A DNA stretch of 49,481 nt from Mycolicibacterium hodleri (GCF_025822245.1 NZ_JACKTL010000018.1:1-49481); one strand, 5' to 3'; positions 33,931 to 42,823 are shown, counted from the first letter of the stretch. Program-made: numbers and translations. Notes: generated from the sequence alone by a model not told the origin.

Positions 33931-34923
33931 CTATCGCACCGTTCCGTCGGGTTGCAGCTCGGTGACCTCGTCGACGCCGTCGTAGACCACGGCGACGACC
34001 TCGGTCGACTCGGTTTCGTCGGGCCCCAGCAGGCGGGCCCGCCCCGCGGCGACGGCCTCGTCGAGCGGGCTGGGATAACCGGTCCACGGTTCGACGAGCG
34101 CCTGGTGATAGCCCCGCCATCCCCCGTAGACGAGGCAGAACCACACCACGGGAAACAGCTCGTGGTCGAAGCAGAGCCCGAAGCCGCGACGGTCGGCGAC
34201 GTCGGTCGCGGCGACCCACCCCGCGGTCAATCCGGTCAGATAGTGCAACGCGAAGGCTCCGACGTCGACGTCGTCGGCGCGCCGCAGGTCGTACCCGCGC
34301 AGCATCGGCCAGTCGTATTCGTCGCCCGGCCTGCCGAGTACGTCGCCACCGGCCTCGTCGACGAGGCCCCTGGTCGCCGGGATGTCGAAGCGCATACCGG
34401 ATCTCAGCGCGAGACTTGGATGCACTCCCCAGTTGTAGTCGAACGGCATCGTGCCGATGTTGCGCAGCGTGTAGCCCAGGGTGAAGCGCTGCTCGTCGGC
34501 ACGCAGGGTGATCGTGCGCGTCAGCTCGGCCGGTGTGATCGGCGTCCGCACCGTGGTGGTGAGCACCACTTCGTCTGCATTGGAATGAATTTCGTAGTTC
34601 GCACGTGCCGTCCACACCTCGCCCATGTAGGGAAGCAGGTCGCCGTAGCGGTTGCGGCACGCCCGTCCCCCGGGGAAGGCGTCGTCCCAGCCACCCGCCC
34701 AGTGATCGTCGAAGTCGGCGTGCACCGCCGCCACGTGGGGGGCGACGCGAGGCGACTTCCACAGCAGGTCGAGGTCGCGCTTCTTGTCCACCACCCGGAA
34801 GATGTTGGCCCCGCGCTCGGGCAGCACGTCGAGAGCCAGGTGCTCGTTCTGCATCCGCACCACCCGCATGCCGTGGTAGGTCCAGTCGTCGTCGACGTTC
34901 ACATGCGTTGTCCCCCGGGTCAT
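33931..34923 (-). CDS. Aldose-1-epimerase-like protein
   Basis: 330 aa, ATG at 34923 overlapping the permease stop (ATGA). Beta-sandwich pattern of galactose mutarotase-like proteins: LALDVLPERGANIFRVVDKKR, WAGGWDDAFPGG, TITLRADEQRFTLGYTLRNIG, then DYNWGVHPSLALRSGMRFDIP with the His of the mutarotase catalytic pair and LCFDHELFPVVWFCLVYGGWRGYHQALVEPWTG (Glu in VEPWTG). It would interconvert anomers ahead of the dehydrogenase. Longer than GalM in the C-terminal part and somewhat divergent, so substrate is open. Confidence 0.82.
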   Translation of the reverse strand: MTRGTTHVNVDDDWTYHGMRVVRMQNEHLALDVLPERGANIFRVVDKKRDLDLLWKSPRVAPHVAAVHADFDDHWAGGWDDAFPGGRACRNRYGDLLPYMGEVWTARANYEIHSNADEVVLTTTVRTPITPAELTRTITLRADEQRFTLGYTLRNIGTMPFDYNWGVHPSLALRSGMRFDIPATRGLVDEAGGDVLGRPGDEYDWPMLRGYDLRRADDVDVGAFALHYLTGLTAGWVAATDVADRRGFGLCFDHELFPVVWFCLVYGGWRGYHQALVEPWTGYPSPLDEAVAAGRARLLGPDETESTEVVAVVYDGVDEVTELQPDGTVR

Positions 34924-36524
34924 GACTTGGCAGCCTCGGGGGTCTCTCCGTGAAAGCCGCCGGTGACCCGCGGCGCTCCGGCGGACGTCGGGCGGTGCAG
35001 ATGCTCTTCGACTTCCTCGACCGCGACGGCCAGGTACCCCGCCTCCGCGGTGAGTCCCTCGTCGCGGCTCAGTGACTCGGCGATCCGTCGCGTGGTCTTG
35101 GGGGCGGCGAAGATGACCACGATGATGGCGATCACCCAGGCTGCCGCGATGACGATGTTGGCCCGTCCGGACCCGGTAGTCGGCCAGGGTGAGACGTTGC
35201 GAAACATGGTGTAGCCGATCACGGCAATGGCCAGCAGCGGTACCACGTAGTCGAGGACAGCCGCCTCGTGACCCAGGCGCGGCGCCCGGATGCAGAGGTA
35301 GTACCACGCACCGACGGAGAACAATGCGTAGGCCACCAGGAGCACCAGTGTGCCAACCGTTCCCGACCAGGCGAAGAGGTCGAAGGCGGTGTCGGTGACG
35401 AACACCCGCATCAGCACGATGATGGCCGCAGCCAGCCCGCAGACGAACAGCGTCGCACTGATCGGCGTGCCGGACTTGGCCGAGACCTTGGTGAATCCGC
35501 GGCGTTCGAACGCCCCCCGGTTGAGGGCGAACAGCAGCCGCGACGCCGCGACCGCGGTGGCCAGCGCGCAACCCATCGCGGAGATGGCGGTGCCCAACGT
35601 CACCAGGTCGCCGACCACGGGGCTCACGTACTGCTCGCCCAAGGTGCCGAACAACGAGGCCGACTTCGAGAACGCCTCGACGCCTGCGTCGTCGGTGCCG
35701 AAGCCCAGCATCTCCACGCTGGTGCCGACGATGTAGAACAGGCCGCCGAACAGCGCCACCCCGAAGATGGCAATGGGGATGGCCCGCTTGGGATTGGTCG
35801 TCTCCTCGCCCAGGCTGGCCGCGGCCTCGAAGCCGGCGAACGACAGGAAGCCGAAGACGATGCCGAGGAACAGAGTGCTGGTCGAGATCCCTGGCGGCAC
35901 GCTGAACATGTCGAGATTGAACCGCTGTCCACCGGGGGCGCTGCCGCCGGCGACGCGGACGACGACGACCACCGCGATGACGACGATCACCGCGGTCGTG
36001 CAGATCTCCACCCACAGCAGGGTGGCCATCGACTTCTTGACCGGGGAGATGGCCAGCAGTGTGGCGATGCCCACGGAGACCAGCGCGATGATCCAGGGGA
36101 CGATGTCCGGTGTCGTCTCGTAAAGACCCAAGCCACGCAGGAATTCGGCCCCGAAGATGCCGGCCGTCATCGACGTGGTGAGCATGAAGCTCAGGTAGGC
36201 CCCCAGCAGGGACCACCCGGCCACCACACCGGCCCGCGGCCCGATCGTCACGCCGGTCAGGCCGAACACCGAGCCGGCGTGGCTGAGTCGACTGCAGATC
36301 CTGGCGAATCCGTAGGCGACCAGCAGCACCCCGATGGTGGCCAAGACGAAGGTCAGTGGCACGGCGCGGCCGACGGTCGCGCCCGCACCCTGAGGGTTGA
36401 TGTTGACCGCCAGGCTGGCGCCCATCGCGGCCACGGACAGCGAGATGGCCGCCCACGTCGCCAACGATCGCCGCAGCTTGGGTTGTGTTCCCGATGAATC
36501 TTCTGGTGAGGTCATGCTTCCCAT
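34920..36524 (-). CDS. APC-superfamily permease
   Basis: Amino-acid/polyamine/organocation transporter, 534 aa from the ATG at 36524; ATGs at 36515 and 36563 are alternatives with no clearly better ribosome site. About twelve helices. The first helix carries ISLSVAAMGASLAVNINPQGAGA, and helix 6 is followed by the FAGFEAAASLGEETTNPKRAIPIAI motif typical of APC. A cytoplasmic C-terminal tail (~50 aa) is charged. As first gene of the catabolic operon it should import the pathway's substrate, which argues for a nitrogen-containing or zwitterionic compound, unlike the sugar-type enzymes that follow. It lacks the glycine-rich helix-1 consensus of classical amino-acid permeases, so the ligand is uncertain. 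Confidence 0.88.
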   Translation of the reverse strand: MGSMTSPEDSSGTQPKLRRSLATWAAISLSVAAMGASLAVNINPQGAGATVGRAVPLTFVLATIGVLLVAYGFARICSRLSHAGSVFGLTGVTIGPRAGVVAGWSLLGAYLSFMLTTSMTAGIFGAEFLRGLGLYETTPDIVPWIIALVSVGIATLLAISPVKKSMATLLWVEICTTAVIVVIAVVVVVRVAGGSAPGGQRFNLDMFSVPPGISTSTLFLGIVFGFLSFAGFEAAASLGEETTNPKRAIPIAIFGVALFGGLFYIVGTSVEMLGFGTDDAGVEAFSKSASLFGTLGEQYVSPVVGDLVTLGTAISAMGCALATAVAASRLLFALNRGAFERRGFTKVSAKSGTPISATLFVCGLAAAIIVLMRVFVTDTAFDLFAWSGTVGTLVLLVAYALFSVGAWYYLCIRAPRLGHEAAVLDYVVPLLAIAVIGYTMFRNVSPWPTTGSGRANIVIAAAWVIAIIVVIFAAPKTTRRIAESLSRDEGLTAEAGYLAVAVEEVEEHLHRPTSAGAPRVTGGFHGETPEAAKS

Positions 36525-36724
36525 TTCTCGTGCGGCGACCCTCGGGCCGAAGTGCCGCTGCATCTAGTAGCGGCCGGGGACGTGCTGACACCTACCGGGT
36601 GACGTCACGTCGAACACCACGTTGCGACGAGACCACCGATCGGAGTGGATCGACCGTATGACCGCGATCGGCCCGACACAATGACGAACCTGGCGGTTCA
36701 TTGTTCGGCCGATCCGAATGATGC
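36525..36724. other. APC operon leader region
   Basis: 200 bp between the lysR stop and the permease start. It holds the ACAATGA/TCATTGT repeats listed separately and a palindrome GTGACGTCAC near 36600-36609. No ORF of coding character. Confidence 0.4.
36678..36707. promoter_or_regulatory. Regulatory repeat upstream of the APC-led operon
   Basis: ACAATGA (36678-36684) and TCATTGT (36698-36704) form inverted arms. The 10-mer TCATTGTTCG (36698-36707) recurs at 37723-37732, and ACAATGACGAAC (36678-36689) is the exact reverse complement of GTTCGTCATTGT at 37718-37729. Both control regions flank the lysR gene. The likely binder is that LysR protein, with one operator set per operon. Confidence 0.55.
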
Positions 36725-37654
36725 TCACGGGATGGCAAGCCGGTTGGCTGCCTTGAGTTGTTCGGCGATCGCGCTGAACCCCGTGGCGATGGCGACGAGA
36801 TCGGCGACCTTGGCGGTGTGTTCGGGCCACCACGCCAACGCCACCACGCACGGCGGAATGTCACGGATCCGGCGGAACGCCACCCCGGGTCGTGAGTAGA
36901 ACCGTTGCGCACCAGCGGAAGTCACGCTGATGCCGACCCCGCGGGCGACGAGGTGCAGCTCGGCGTCCCGGGTACTGGCCTCGTCGACGACCAGGGCGGG
37001 CGTGGTGCGGTACTCACTGAGAAGCCAATAGTCGCGCCACGGCCCAGGTGCCTTCGGCGCAGCGATGATGGGTTCCTTGAGCAGATCGGCGACGCACACG
37101 CTGTCCTGACTCGCCAGCGGGTGCCCGTCCGGAAGGCACACCACCCGGTCCTCGCTGACCAGGTCCAAGGTGGTGAGGCCCGCCAACCCGGTGGGCGGCC
37201 GGATGATGGCGGCGTGGACCGACGAGTCCCGTAGCCCGGCCGTGGGGTCGGCGAAGTCGTACTCCACCGACCGCAGCAGTCGCTGCGGGTATTCGGCGGC
37301 GAACGTCCTCAGCAACCAGGGGATGACCTCCAGACCCGCCCCGATCGTGTACCCCAACGTCAACGCCGAACCGTCCCGGTCGGCGGTCCGCTGCGCGGAC
37401 TTGATGGCGGCGTCGAGGTCGTCGAGGATCCGCGCGACGAGGTGGGAGAAGACGGCCCCGGCGTCGGTCAGTTCGACCGATCGGGTGGTGCGGACGAACA
37501 GCTGCACCTTGAGCTGACGTTCCAGGTCCTTGATGGTTTCGCTCAACCAGGGGTTGGACACCAGCAGCTGCTCGGCCGCGCGCGAGAAGTTGCGGTGCTC
37601 GGCGACCGTCAGAAACGCGCGCAACTGGCGGAGGCTGACATTGGGCTGGGTCAT
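36725..37654 (-). CDS. LysR-family transcriptional regulator
   Basis: 309 aa from the ATG at 37654, which places the winged helix at the normal distance from the start; the frame stays open to 37726. HTH: SLRQLRAFLTVAEHRNFSRAAEQLLVSNPWLSETIKDLERQL, with NPWLSETI as recognition helix (an atypical Trp-Leu where most members have A-L-S). The effector domain follows from residue ~90 (LTLGYTIGAGLEVIPWLLRTF). It lies between the two catabolic operons and is transcribed away from the plus-strand one, the classical LysR layout. The shared motifs on either side of the gene are its likely sites; the inducer is presumably a pathway intermediate. Confidence 0.9.
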   Translation of the reverse strand: MTQPNVSLRQLRAFLTVAEHRNFSRAAEQLLVSNPWLSETIKDLERQLKVQLFVRTTRSVELTDAGAVFSHLVARILDDLDAAIKSAQRTADRDGSALTLGYTIGAGLEVIPWLLRTFAAEYPQRLLRSVEYDFADPTAGLRDSSVHAAIIRPPTGLAGLTTLDLVSEDRVVCLPDGHPLASQDSVCVADLLKEPIIAAPKAPGPWRDYWLLSEYRTTPALVVDEASTRDAELHLVARGVGISVTSAGAQRFYSRPGVAFRRIRDIPPCVVALAWWPEHTAKVADLVAIATGFSAIAEQLKAANRLAIP

Positions 37655-37695
37655 GCGGCGAAAGACTACTCGGCCGGAGGCTCCACTGTTCGCCA

Positions 37696-37754
37696 TCGAC
37701 GAATAATCGTCGGCGGTGTTCGTCATTGTTCGACGAGGCTTCGGTACCTAGTGT
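37696..37754 (+). promoter_or_regulatory. Divergent lysR/hyi control region with SigA-type promoter
   Basis: CGACGA-ataa-TCGTCG (37697-37712) is a perfect inverted repeat, and TCGACGA recurs directly at 37696 and 37730. GTTCGTCATTGTTCG (37718-37732) is shared with the region before the APC operon. TTGTTC (37726-37731), 17 bases and TAGTGT (37749-37754) form a plausible SigA promoter towards 37804, with the motif covering its -35. Confidence 0.55.
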
Positions 37755-37803
37755 CGGTGACGCTGCAGAACCATGCAGCCCAACGGTTTTGGAAAGAGGA
37801 CGA

Positions 37804-38667
37804 GTGGTTTCCGCATTGTGGGCGTCGTCGCAGGCGAACATCAGCCTGTTGTTCGGCGAGGTGCCCTTCGAACGTCGGGCCGCCGCCGCGGCCGCGGCGG
37901 GGTTCGACGCGATCGAGTGCTGGTGGCCCTTCGCCGTCGCGTCACCACCGTCGGCCGAGGTCGACGCCTTCGTCGCGTCGGTCGAAGACGCCGGGGTGGC
38001 GCTGCGCGGCCTGAACTTCTTCGCCGGCGACATGCCCGGTGGTGACCGGGGTGTCGCCTCCAACCCCTCCCGCAGAAGTGAATTCGACGCCAGCGTGGCC
38101 GTCGCGGTGGACATCGGTGCTCGCCTGGGCGTCACGGCGTTCAACGCGCTCTACGGCAACCGGCTGCCCGGGGTGAGCGCCGGCCAGCAGGACGAGGCGG
38201 CCCTCGACGCCCTCGCCGCCGCCACGGAGCAGGCCGACTCGATCGGGGCGACCGTCCTCGTCGAACCGGTCAGCGGAGTGGCGGCCTACCCCCTCAAGCT
38301 GGCCGTCGACGCGTTCGCCGTGATCACCGGGGTCCGCGAACGGACTCAGGTCGGCAGGATCGCGTTGTTGGCGGACCTGTATCACCTGACCGTCAACGGC
38401 GACGACGTGCGCCGCGTGGTGACCGACCACGTCGACCGCATCGGACACGTCCAGATCGCGGATGCCCCCGGTCGTCACGAGCCGGGCACCGGAACCGCCG
38501 ACCTCGTCGCGCTGGTCGACCTCCTCGAGCAGTCCGGTTACACCGGAGGCCTCGGGCTGGAGTACGTCCCGGCCGGTGACACGGTCGCCGGCCTCGCCTG
38601 GCTGTACGAATTGGTCCCGAGCCTGGTCGACGACGTCGATTCCGTTGCCAACGAGGTGGTTCGATGA
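37804..38667 (+). CDS. hyi: Hydroxypyruvate isomerase family TIM-barrel protein
   Basis: 287 aa, GTG at 37804 with GAGG five bases upstream. Xylose-isomerase-like TIM barrel of the Hyi group: ANISLLFGEVPFERRAAAAAAAGFDAIE, then ALRGLNFFAGDMPGGDRG, VLVEPVSG (metal Glu), ALLADLYHLTVNGDD (Asp-x-x-His), GHVQIADAPGRHEPGTG and GLGLEYVP (Glu). These metal ligands match hydroxypyruvate isomerase, which interconverts hydroxypyruvate and tartronate semialdehyde. It is coupled to a tartronate semialdehyde reductase by an ATGA overlap. No glyoxylate carboligase is present in the window. A related 3-oxo-acid isomerase or decarboxylase role is possible. Confidence 0.85.
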   Translation: MVSALWASSQANISLLFGEVPFERRAAAAAAAGFDAIECWWPFAVASPPSAEVDAFVASVEDAGVALRGLNFFAGDMPGGDRGVASNPSRRSEFDASVAVAVDIGARLGVTAFNALYGNRLPGVSAGQQDEAALDALAAATEQADSIGATVLVEPVSGVAAYPLKLAVDAFAVITGVRERTQVGRIALLADLYHLTVNGDDVRRVVTDHVDRIGHVQIADAPGRHEPGTGTADLVALVDLLEQSGYTGGLGLEYVPAGDTVAGLAWLYELVPSLVDDVDSVANEVVR

Positions 38668-39563
38668 CCACTCCCGAGCACCCCACCGTTGCGTTCATCG
38701 GACTCGGCATCATGGGCTCGCCGATGGCGGCGAATCTGTGCGGCGCCGGCCTGGACGTCGTCGGCTTCAGTCGCACCCGAGCCAAGGTCGACGCGCTGGT
38801 GGCCAAGGGCATGCGGGCCGCCGACGACGTCGCGGGCGCCGTCCGCGGCGCAGACGTGATCATCACGATGCTGCCCGACTCCCCCGACGTCGAGGCCGTG
38901 GCACTCGGCGCCGAGGGCATCCTCGAATCGGCCGCCCCCGGAACGTTGTTCGTCGACGCGAGCACCATCCGGCCCGACGCCGCCCGTGCCATCGGCGAGG
39001 CGGCGGAGAAACGTGGGCTGCGCTTCCTCGACGCCCCGGTCAGCGGCGGCGAACAGGCCGCCGTCGACGGCACGCTGTCGATCATGGTCGGCGGGTCCGA
39101 GGAGTCGGTCGCCGACGCCACCACGGTGCTCCGACACGTGGGCAAGACCATCGTCCACGTGGGCCCGGTGGGAGCCGGGCAAACCGTCAAGGCCGCCAAC
39201 CAACTGATCGTGGCGGGCAACATCGAACTCCTGGCCGAGGCCCTGGTGTTCCTCGAAGCTCAGCAGGTCGACACTGAGAAGGCCATCTCGGTCCTCGAGG
39301 CCGGCCTGGCCGGCAGCACGGTCATGACGCGCAAGGCGCGGACCATGGTCGCCCGCCAGTTCGCCCCCGGTTTTCGGATCGCGTTGCACGACAAGGATCT
39401 CGGCATCTTCACCGCCGCGGCCAGGTCGTCGCGGACCGCCACCCCGCTCGGTGCCGTCGTCGCCCAATTGATGTCGAGCGCCCACGCCCAAGGCGACGGC
39501 GACCTCGACCACTCGGCCCTGTTCCGGCTCGTCGAGCGGCTCTCCGGCCACTCGACACCGTGA
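38664..39563 (+). CDS. glxR: 2-hydroxy-3-oxopropionate (tartronate semialdehyde) reductase family
   Basis: NAD(P)H-dependent beta-hydroxyacid dehydrogenase of 299 aa, ATG at 38664 overlapping the upstream stop. Rossmann motif GLGIMGSPMAANLCGAG (about 13-29), then DAPVSGGEQAAVDGTLSIMVGG (the substrate-binding DxPVSGG), GAGQTVKAANQLIV with the catalytic lysine, and KDLGIFTAAA near the end. It would reduce tartronate semialdehyde to D-glycerate. Coupling with the isomerase gene supports this over 3-hydroxyisobutyrate dehydrogenase, which the sequence alone would also permit. Confidence 0.87.
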   Translation: MTTPEHPTVAFIGLGIMGSPMAANLCGAGLDVVGFSRTRAKVDALVAKGMRAADDVAGAVRGADVIITMLPDSPDVEAVALGAEGILESAAPGTLFVDASTIRPDAARAIGEAAEKRGLRFLDAPVSGGEQAAVDGTLSIMVGGSEESVADATTVLRHVGKTIVHVGPVGAGQTVKAANQLIVAGNIELLAEALVFLEAQQVDTEKAISVLEAGLAGSTVMTRKARTMVARQFAPGFRIALHDKDLGIFTAAARSSRTATPLGAVVAQLMSSAHAQGDGDLDHSALFRLVERLSGHSTP

Positions 39564-39589
39564 CGCCGTTGACACGTAAGGGAATTCAC

Positions 39590-41650
39590 ATGACCGATCT
39601 CGCCACCACCGTCGCGGTGGACGCCGACACCATTGCCGTCAACACGATCCGGACTTTGGTCATCGACGCCATCGCGCAAGCGAAGTCCGGTCACCCGGGA
39701 GCGGCGATGGCGTTGGCGCCGGTGGGCTACACCCTGTGGAACCGGACGCTGACCTATGACGTCGACGATCCACGGTGGGTCAACCGCGACCGCTTCGTGC
39801 TGTCGGCGGGGCACGCCTCCATGCTGCTCTACGCCTTGCTGCACCTGGCGGGCGTCCGCTGCGCCGACCAGGACCGTCTGGCCATCGAACTGGACGACAT
39901 CCGTCGCTTCCGCCAACTCGGAAGCCCGTGCGCGGGACACCCCGAACACGAACTGGCCGACGGAGTCGAATGCACGACCGGGCCGTTGGGCACCGGCGTC
40001 GCCACCAGTGTCGGCATGGCCATGGCCGGCAAATGGCAAGCAGCGCACTTCAACCGACCGGGCTTCGACGTGTTCGACTACCGCGTCTACGCCCTCGCGG
40101 GCGACGGCGACATGATGGAGGGCATCGGCCAAGAGGCGGCGTCGCTCGCCGGACACCTCAAGCTGGACAACCTCTGCTGGATCTACGACAGCAACGCAAT
40201 CACGATCGAGGGCGAGACGTCGCTGGCGTTCACCGAGGACGTGGCCACCAGGTTCCGCGCCTACGGCTGGGCCGTCACCTACGTCGCCGACGCCAACGAC
40301 CTCGGTGCATTGCACCGGGCCTTCACCCAATTCACCGCGCACACCGGCTCTCCGATGCTCATCATCGTCCGCAGCATCATCGGTTACGGCGCACCGACCA
40401 AGCAGGGCACCGCATCCGCGCACAGTGAACCGCTCGGCGCGGACGAGGCTCGCGCGGCCAAACGCTTCTACCAATGGCCGGTGGACGCCCAGTTCCTGGT
40501 TCCCGACGTCGCCTACGAGCAGTTCGCCCGCGGCGTCGCCGAAAGAGGCACCCGGCGGCGCGGCGACTGGAACGCCATGTTGGCCGGGTACCAGGACGCC
40601 CACCCGGCGCTGGCCGACGGGCTGGCGTCGATGGTCACCCGAACGTTGCCCGACGGCTGGGACGACGACCTGCCCGAGTTCACCCCCGCCGACGGCCCCA
40701 TGGCCGGGCGAATCGCCAATCACCAGGTACTCAACGCGGTCGCGGCGGCGGTGCCCTGGCTGCTGGGTGGCGCCGCCGACCTGGCGCCGTCGACCAAGAC
40801 GGCGCTCGGCGGTGCGAGCGGGCACTTCGGCCCCGCCGACTTCGGCGGACGGAACCTGCACTTCGGCGTCCGCGAGGCAGCCGCCGCGGCGGCCGCCAAC
40901 GGCCTCGCGCTCAGCGGTCTTCGCCCCTTCCAAGCCGGCTTCCTGGTCTTCTCCGACTTCCAGCGCGGGCCGCTACGGCTCGGCGCCCTGATGGGCCAAC
41001 CGGTGATTCACGTCTACACCCACGACTCCATCGGCATGGGCGAGGACGGCCCCACCCACCAGCCCGTCGAACAGCTCGCCTCGCTGCGGGCGATGCCCAA
41101 CCTGATCGACCTCCGCCCCGCCGACGCGAACGAGGTGCGCGAAGCCTGGCGGGTGATCATGTCCGTCGATGACAGACCCGTCGCGCTGGTGCTGTCCAAG
41201 CAGGACGTGCCCGTCTTCGACAGAACGAACCTCGGGTCGGCCGCCGGTGTCGCCCGCGGCGCGTACGTCCTGGCCGACCCGGCCGACGGCACCGATCCGG
41301 TCGCGCTGATCATCGCCACCGGAAGTGAGGTCGCACTGGCGATGCAGGCACGCGAGCGTCTTGCGCAGTCCGGCATGGAGGTTCGCGTGGTCAGCATGCC
41401 GTCGTGGGCCCTGTTCGACGAGCAGGATCCGGACTACCGCGACGCGGTCCTCCCGCCGAGCCTGACCGCGCGAGTGTCCGTCGAAGCCGCGTCCGCGTTC
41501 GGCTGGGAACGCCATGTCGGGCCACTGGGGCGGATCGTCGCGGTCACCGGCTTCGGTGCCTCCGGCCCCGCCGCAGACCTGCACCGCCACTTCGGTTTCA
41601 CCGCCGACGACGTCGCGCGGGCCGTTCGAGAGGTCGTCGGCGTCCCGTAG
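39590..41650 (+). CDS. tkt: Transketolase (operon paralogue)
   Basis: ThDP enzyme of 686 aa moving two-carbon ketol units between sugars. ATG at 39590 with AAGGG upstream. AKSGHPGAAMALAPVGYTLW near residues 31-50, LSAGHASMLLYALLHLAG, GPLGTGVATSVGMA, the ThDP motif GDGDMMEGIGQEAA and, in the pyrimidine domain, FGVREAAAAAAANGLAL (catalytic Glu), FSDF and THDSIGMGEDGPTHQPVEQ (His). All active-site elements are present. In an operon with a hydroxypyruvate isomerase it could use hydroxypyruvate as a ketol donor, which makes the reaction irreversible; that is inference. Stop 13 bp from convergent pimC. Confidence 0.93.
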   Translation: MTDLATTVAVDADTIAVNTIRTLVIDAIAQAKSGHPGAAMALAPVGYTLWNRTLTYDVDDPRWVNRDRFVLSAGHASMLLYALLHLAGVRCADQDRLAIELDDIRRFRQLGSPCAGHPEHELADGVECTTGPLGTGVATSVGMAMAGKWQAAHFNRPGFDVFDYRVYALAGDGDMMEGIGQEAASLAGHLKLDNLCWIYDSNAITIEGETSLAFTEDVATRFRAYGWAVTYVADANDLGALHRAFTQFTAHTGSPMLIIVRSIIGYGAPTKQGTASAHSEPLGADEARAAKRFYQWPVDAQFLVPDVAYEQFARGVAERGTRRRGDWNAMLAGYQDAHPALADGLASMVTRTLPDGWDDDLPEFTPADGPMAGRIANHQVLNAVAAAVPWLLGGAADLAPSTKTALGGASGHFGPADFGGRNLHFGVREAAAAAAANGLALSGLRPFQAGFLVFSDFQRGPLRLGALMGQPVIHVYTHDSIGMGEDGPTHQPVEQLASLRAMPNLIDLRPADANEVREAWRVIMSVDDRPVALVLSKQDVPVFDRTNLGSAAGVARGAYVLADPADGTDPVALIIATGSEVALAMQARERLAQSGMEVRVVSMPSWALFDEQDPDYRDAVLPPSLTARVSVEAASAFGWERHVGPLGRIVAVTGFGASGPAADLHRHFGFTADDVARAVREVVGVP

Positions 41651-41662
41651 GGCGTGCGTGCG

Positions 41663-42778
41663 TCACTCGGGTCGGGTGGCACCGAGCGCGGTCAACATGC
41701 CCCCGGCCGCCCGCGGCCAGGTGAACTGTTCGGCCCGGTCGCGGGCATCGCGCCGACGTTGACGCTCGGGTCGACCGATGATCGCCGCGACCGCGGCGGC
41801 GACGGCGACCGGGTCGTTGTCGGCGGCCAGCCCACTGCCCGCGGTCAAGATCTCCCGCAATGCCGAGGTCCGCGAGACCACCGCCGGTGTCCCACACGCC
41901 AACGCCTCCAACGCGGCCAGGCCAAACGTCTCGTGCGGGCCCGGGGCGAGCGCCACGTCGGCCGAGGCAAGGATGCCCGCCACGGTGACGCGGTCGCCGA
42001 CGAAGCCGGTGAAGTCGACCGGCAGCCGCGCCGCCTGGCGCTGAAGACGCGACCGCAGTGGGCCGTCTCCCACCACCACCAACCGGACGTCCCGACCGGC
42101 GTCACGCAGCGCCGCCACCGCGGCGATGCTGCGCTCGGGAGACTTCTCGACCGACAGCCGACCGCAGTGCACCAGCAAGGTCTGCCCGGGATCGGCCCAC
42201 CGCCGTCGCATCGACGCCGAACGCCGATCGGGATGGAACACCTCGAGGTCGACACCCAGGGGTACCGTCACCGCGTTCTCGGCGCCGATTCGGTCGAACT
42301 CCTTGCGCGCGAACGCCGTCGTGCACACCACGGCGTCGTACTGAGATGCCGTGCGGCGGTTGGCGACATCGGCGACGGCCCGTGCCAGAGGCCGCGGAAG
42401 AACCTGCCCCACGAGTCGATCGAGGCGCTCGTGGGAGATCGTCACCGTGGCGACGCCACGAGCGCGTCCCCACGCACCCAACGACCGCAACGTCAACCGG
42501 TCCGAGACCTCCAACGCGTCGGGGGCGAGGTCCCCGAGGAGCGCGGTGACCGGCTTCGGGCGCACGGCCCGGTAGCCGCCCGTCAAGGGGATGACGGGCG
42601 CCGGGATCGAGATGCGCACCACCCCGGAATCGAGGCGCTGATGGCCGGCCGTGCGCCCCGGGACGACCAGGAATACCTCGTGCCCCGCCGCGCAGTACTC
42701 GGCACCGAGCCGGTCCACCGCGGTACGCAACCCACCCGAGCGCGGACCGTAGAAGTTGGCGACCTGGACGACCCGCAT
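41663..42778 (-). CDS. pimC: GDP-mannose-dependent mannosyltransferase, PimC type
   Basis: GT4 retaining transferase of 371 aa. The opening MRVVQVANFYGPRSGGLRTA and following segments (LGAEYCAAGHEVFLVVPG, GGYRAV, DALEVSDRLTLRSLG, VTISHERLDRLVGQVLPR) match from memory the PimC protein reported from M. tuberculosis CDC1551, which adds the third mannose to phosphatidylinositol dimannoside. The C-terminal half has LVHCGRLSVEKSPERSI and APGPHETFGLAALEALACGTPAVVS, the donor-binding E-x7-E motif. Start ATG at 42778. In M. tuberculosis this gene is present in only some strains; its essentiality is doubtful, so the in vivo role may be redundant. A hairpin or operator lies 46 bp upstream. Confidence 0.82.
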   Translation of the reverse strand: MRVVQVANFYGPRSGGLRTAVDRLGAEYCAAGHEVFLVVPGRTAGHQRLDSGVVRISIPAPVIPLTGGYRAVRPKPVTALLGDLAPDALEVSDRLTLRSLGAWGRARGVATVTISHERLDRLVGQVLPRPLARAVADVANRRTASQYDAVVCTTAFARKEFDRIGAENAVTVPLGVDLEVFHPDRRSASMRRRWADPGQTLLVHCGRLSVEKSPERSIAAVAALRDAGRDVRLVVVGDGPLRSRLQRQAARLPVDFTGFVGDRVTVAGILASADVALAPGPHETFGLAALEALACGTPAVVSRTSALREILTAGSGLAADNDPVAVAAAVAAIIGRPERQRRRDARDRAEQFTWPRAAGGMLTALGATRPE

Positions 42779-42823
42779 GTCACGAATCAGAACCGGCCGG
42801 CACGAGCGCGCGACGAAATCACG

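Noticed and set aside
33931..36591. 886-aa minus-strand frame spanning the mutarotase-like and permease genes
   Set aside because: Only its last 330 codons (from 34923) are the real mutarotase-like gene; the rest is out-of-frame permease sequence.
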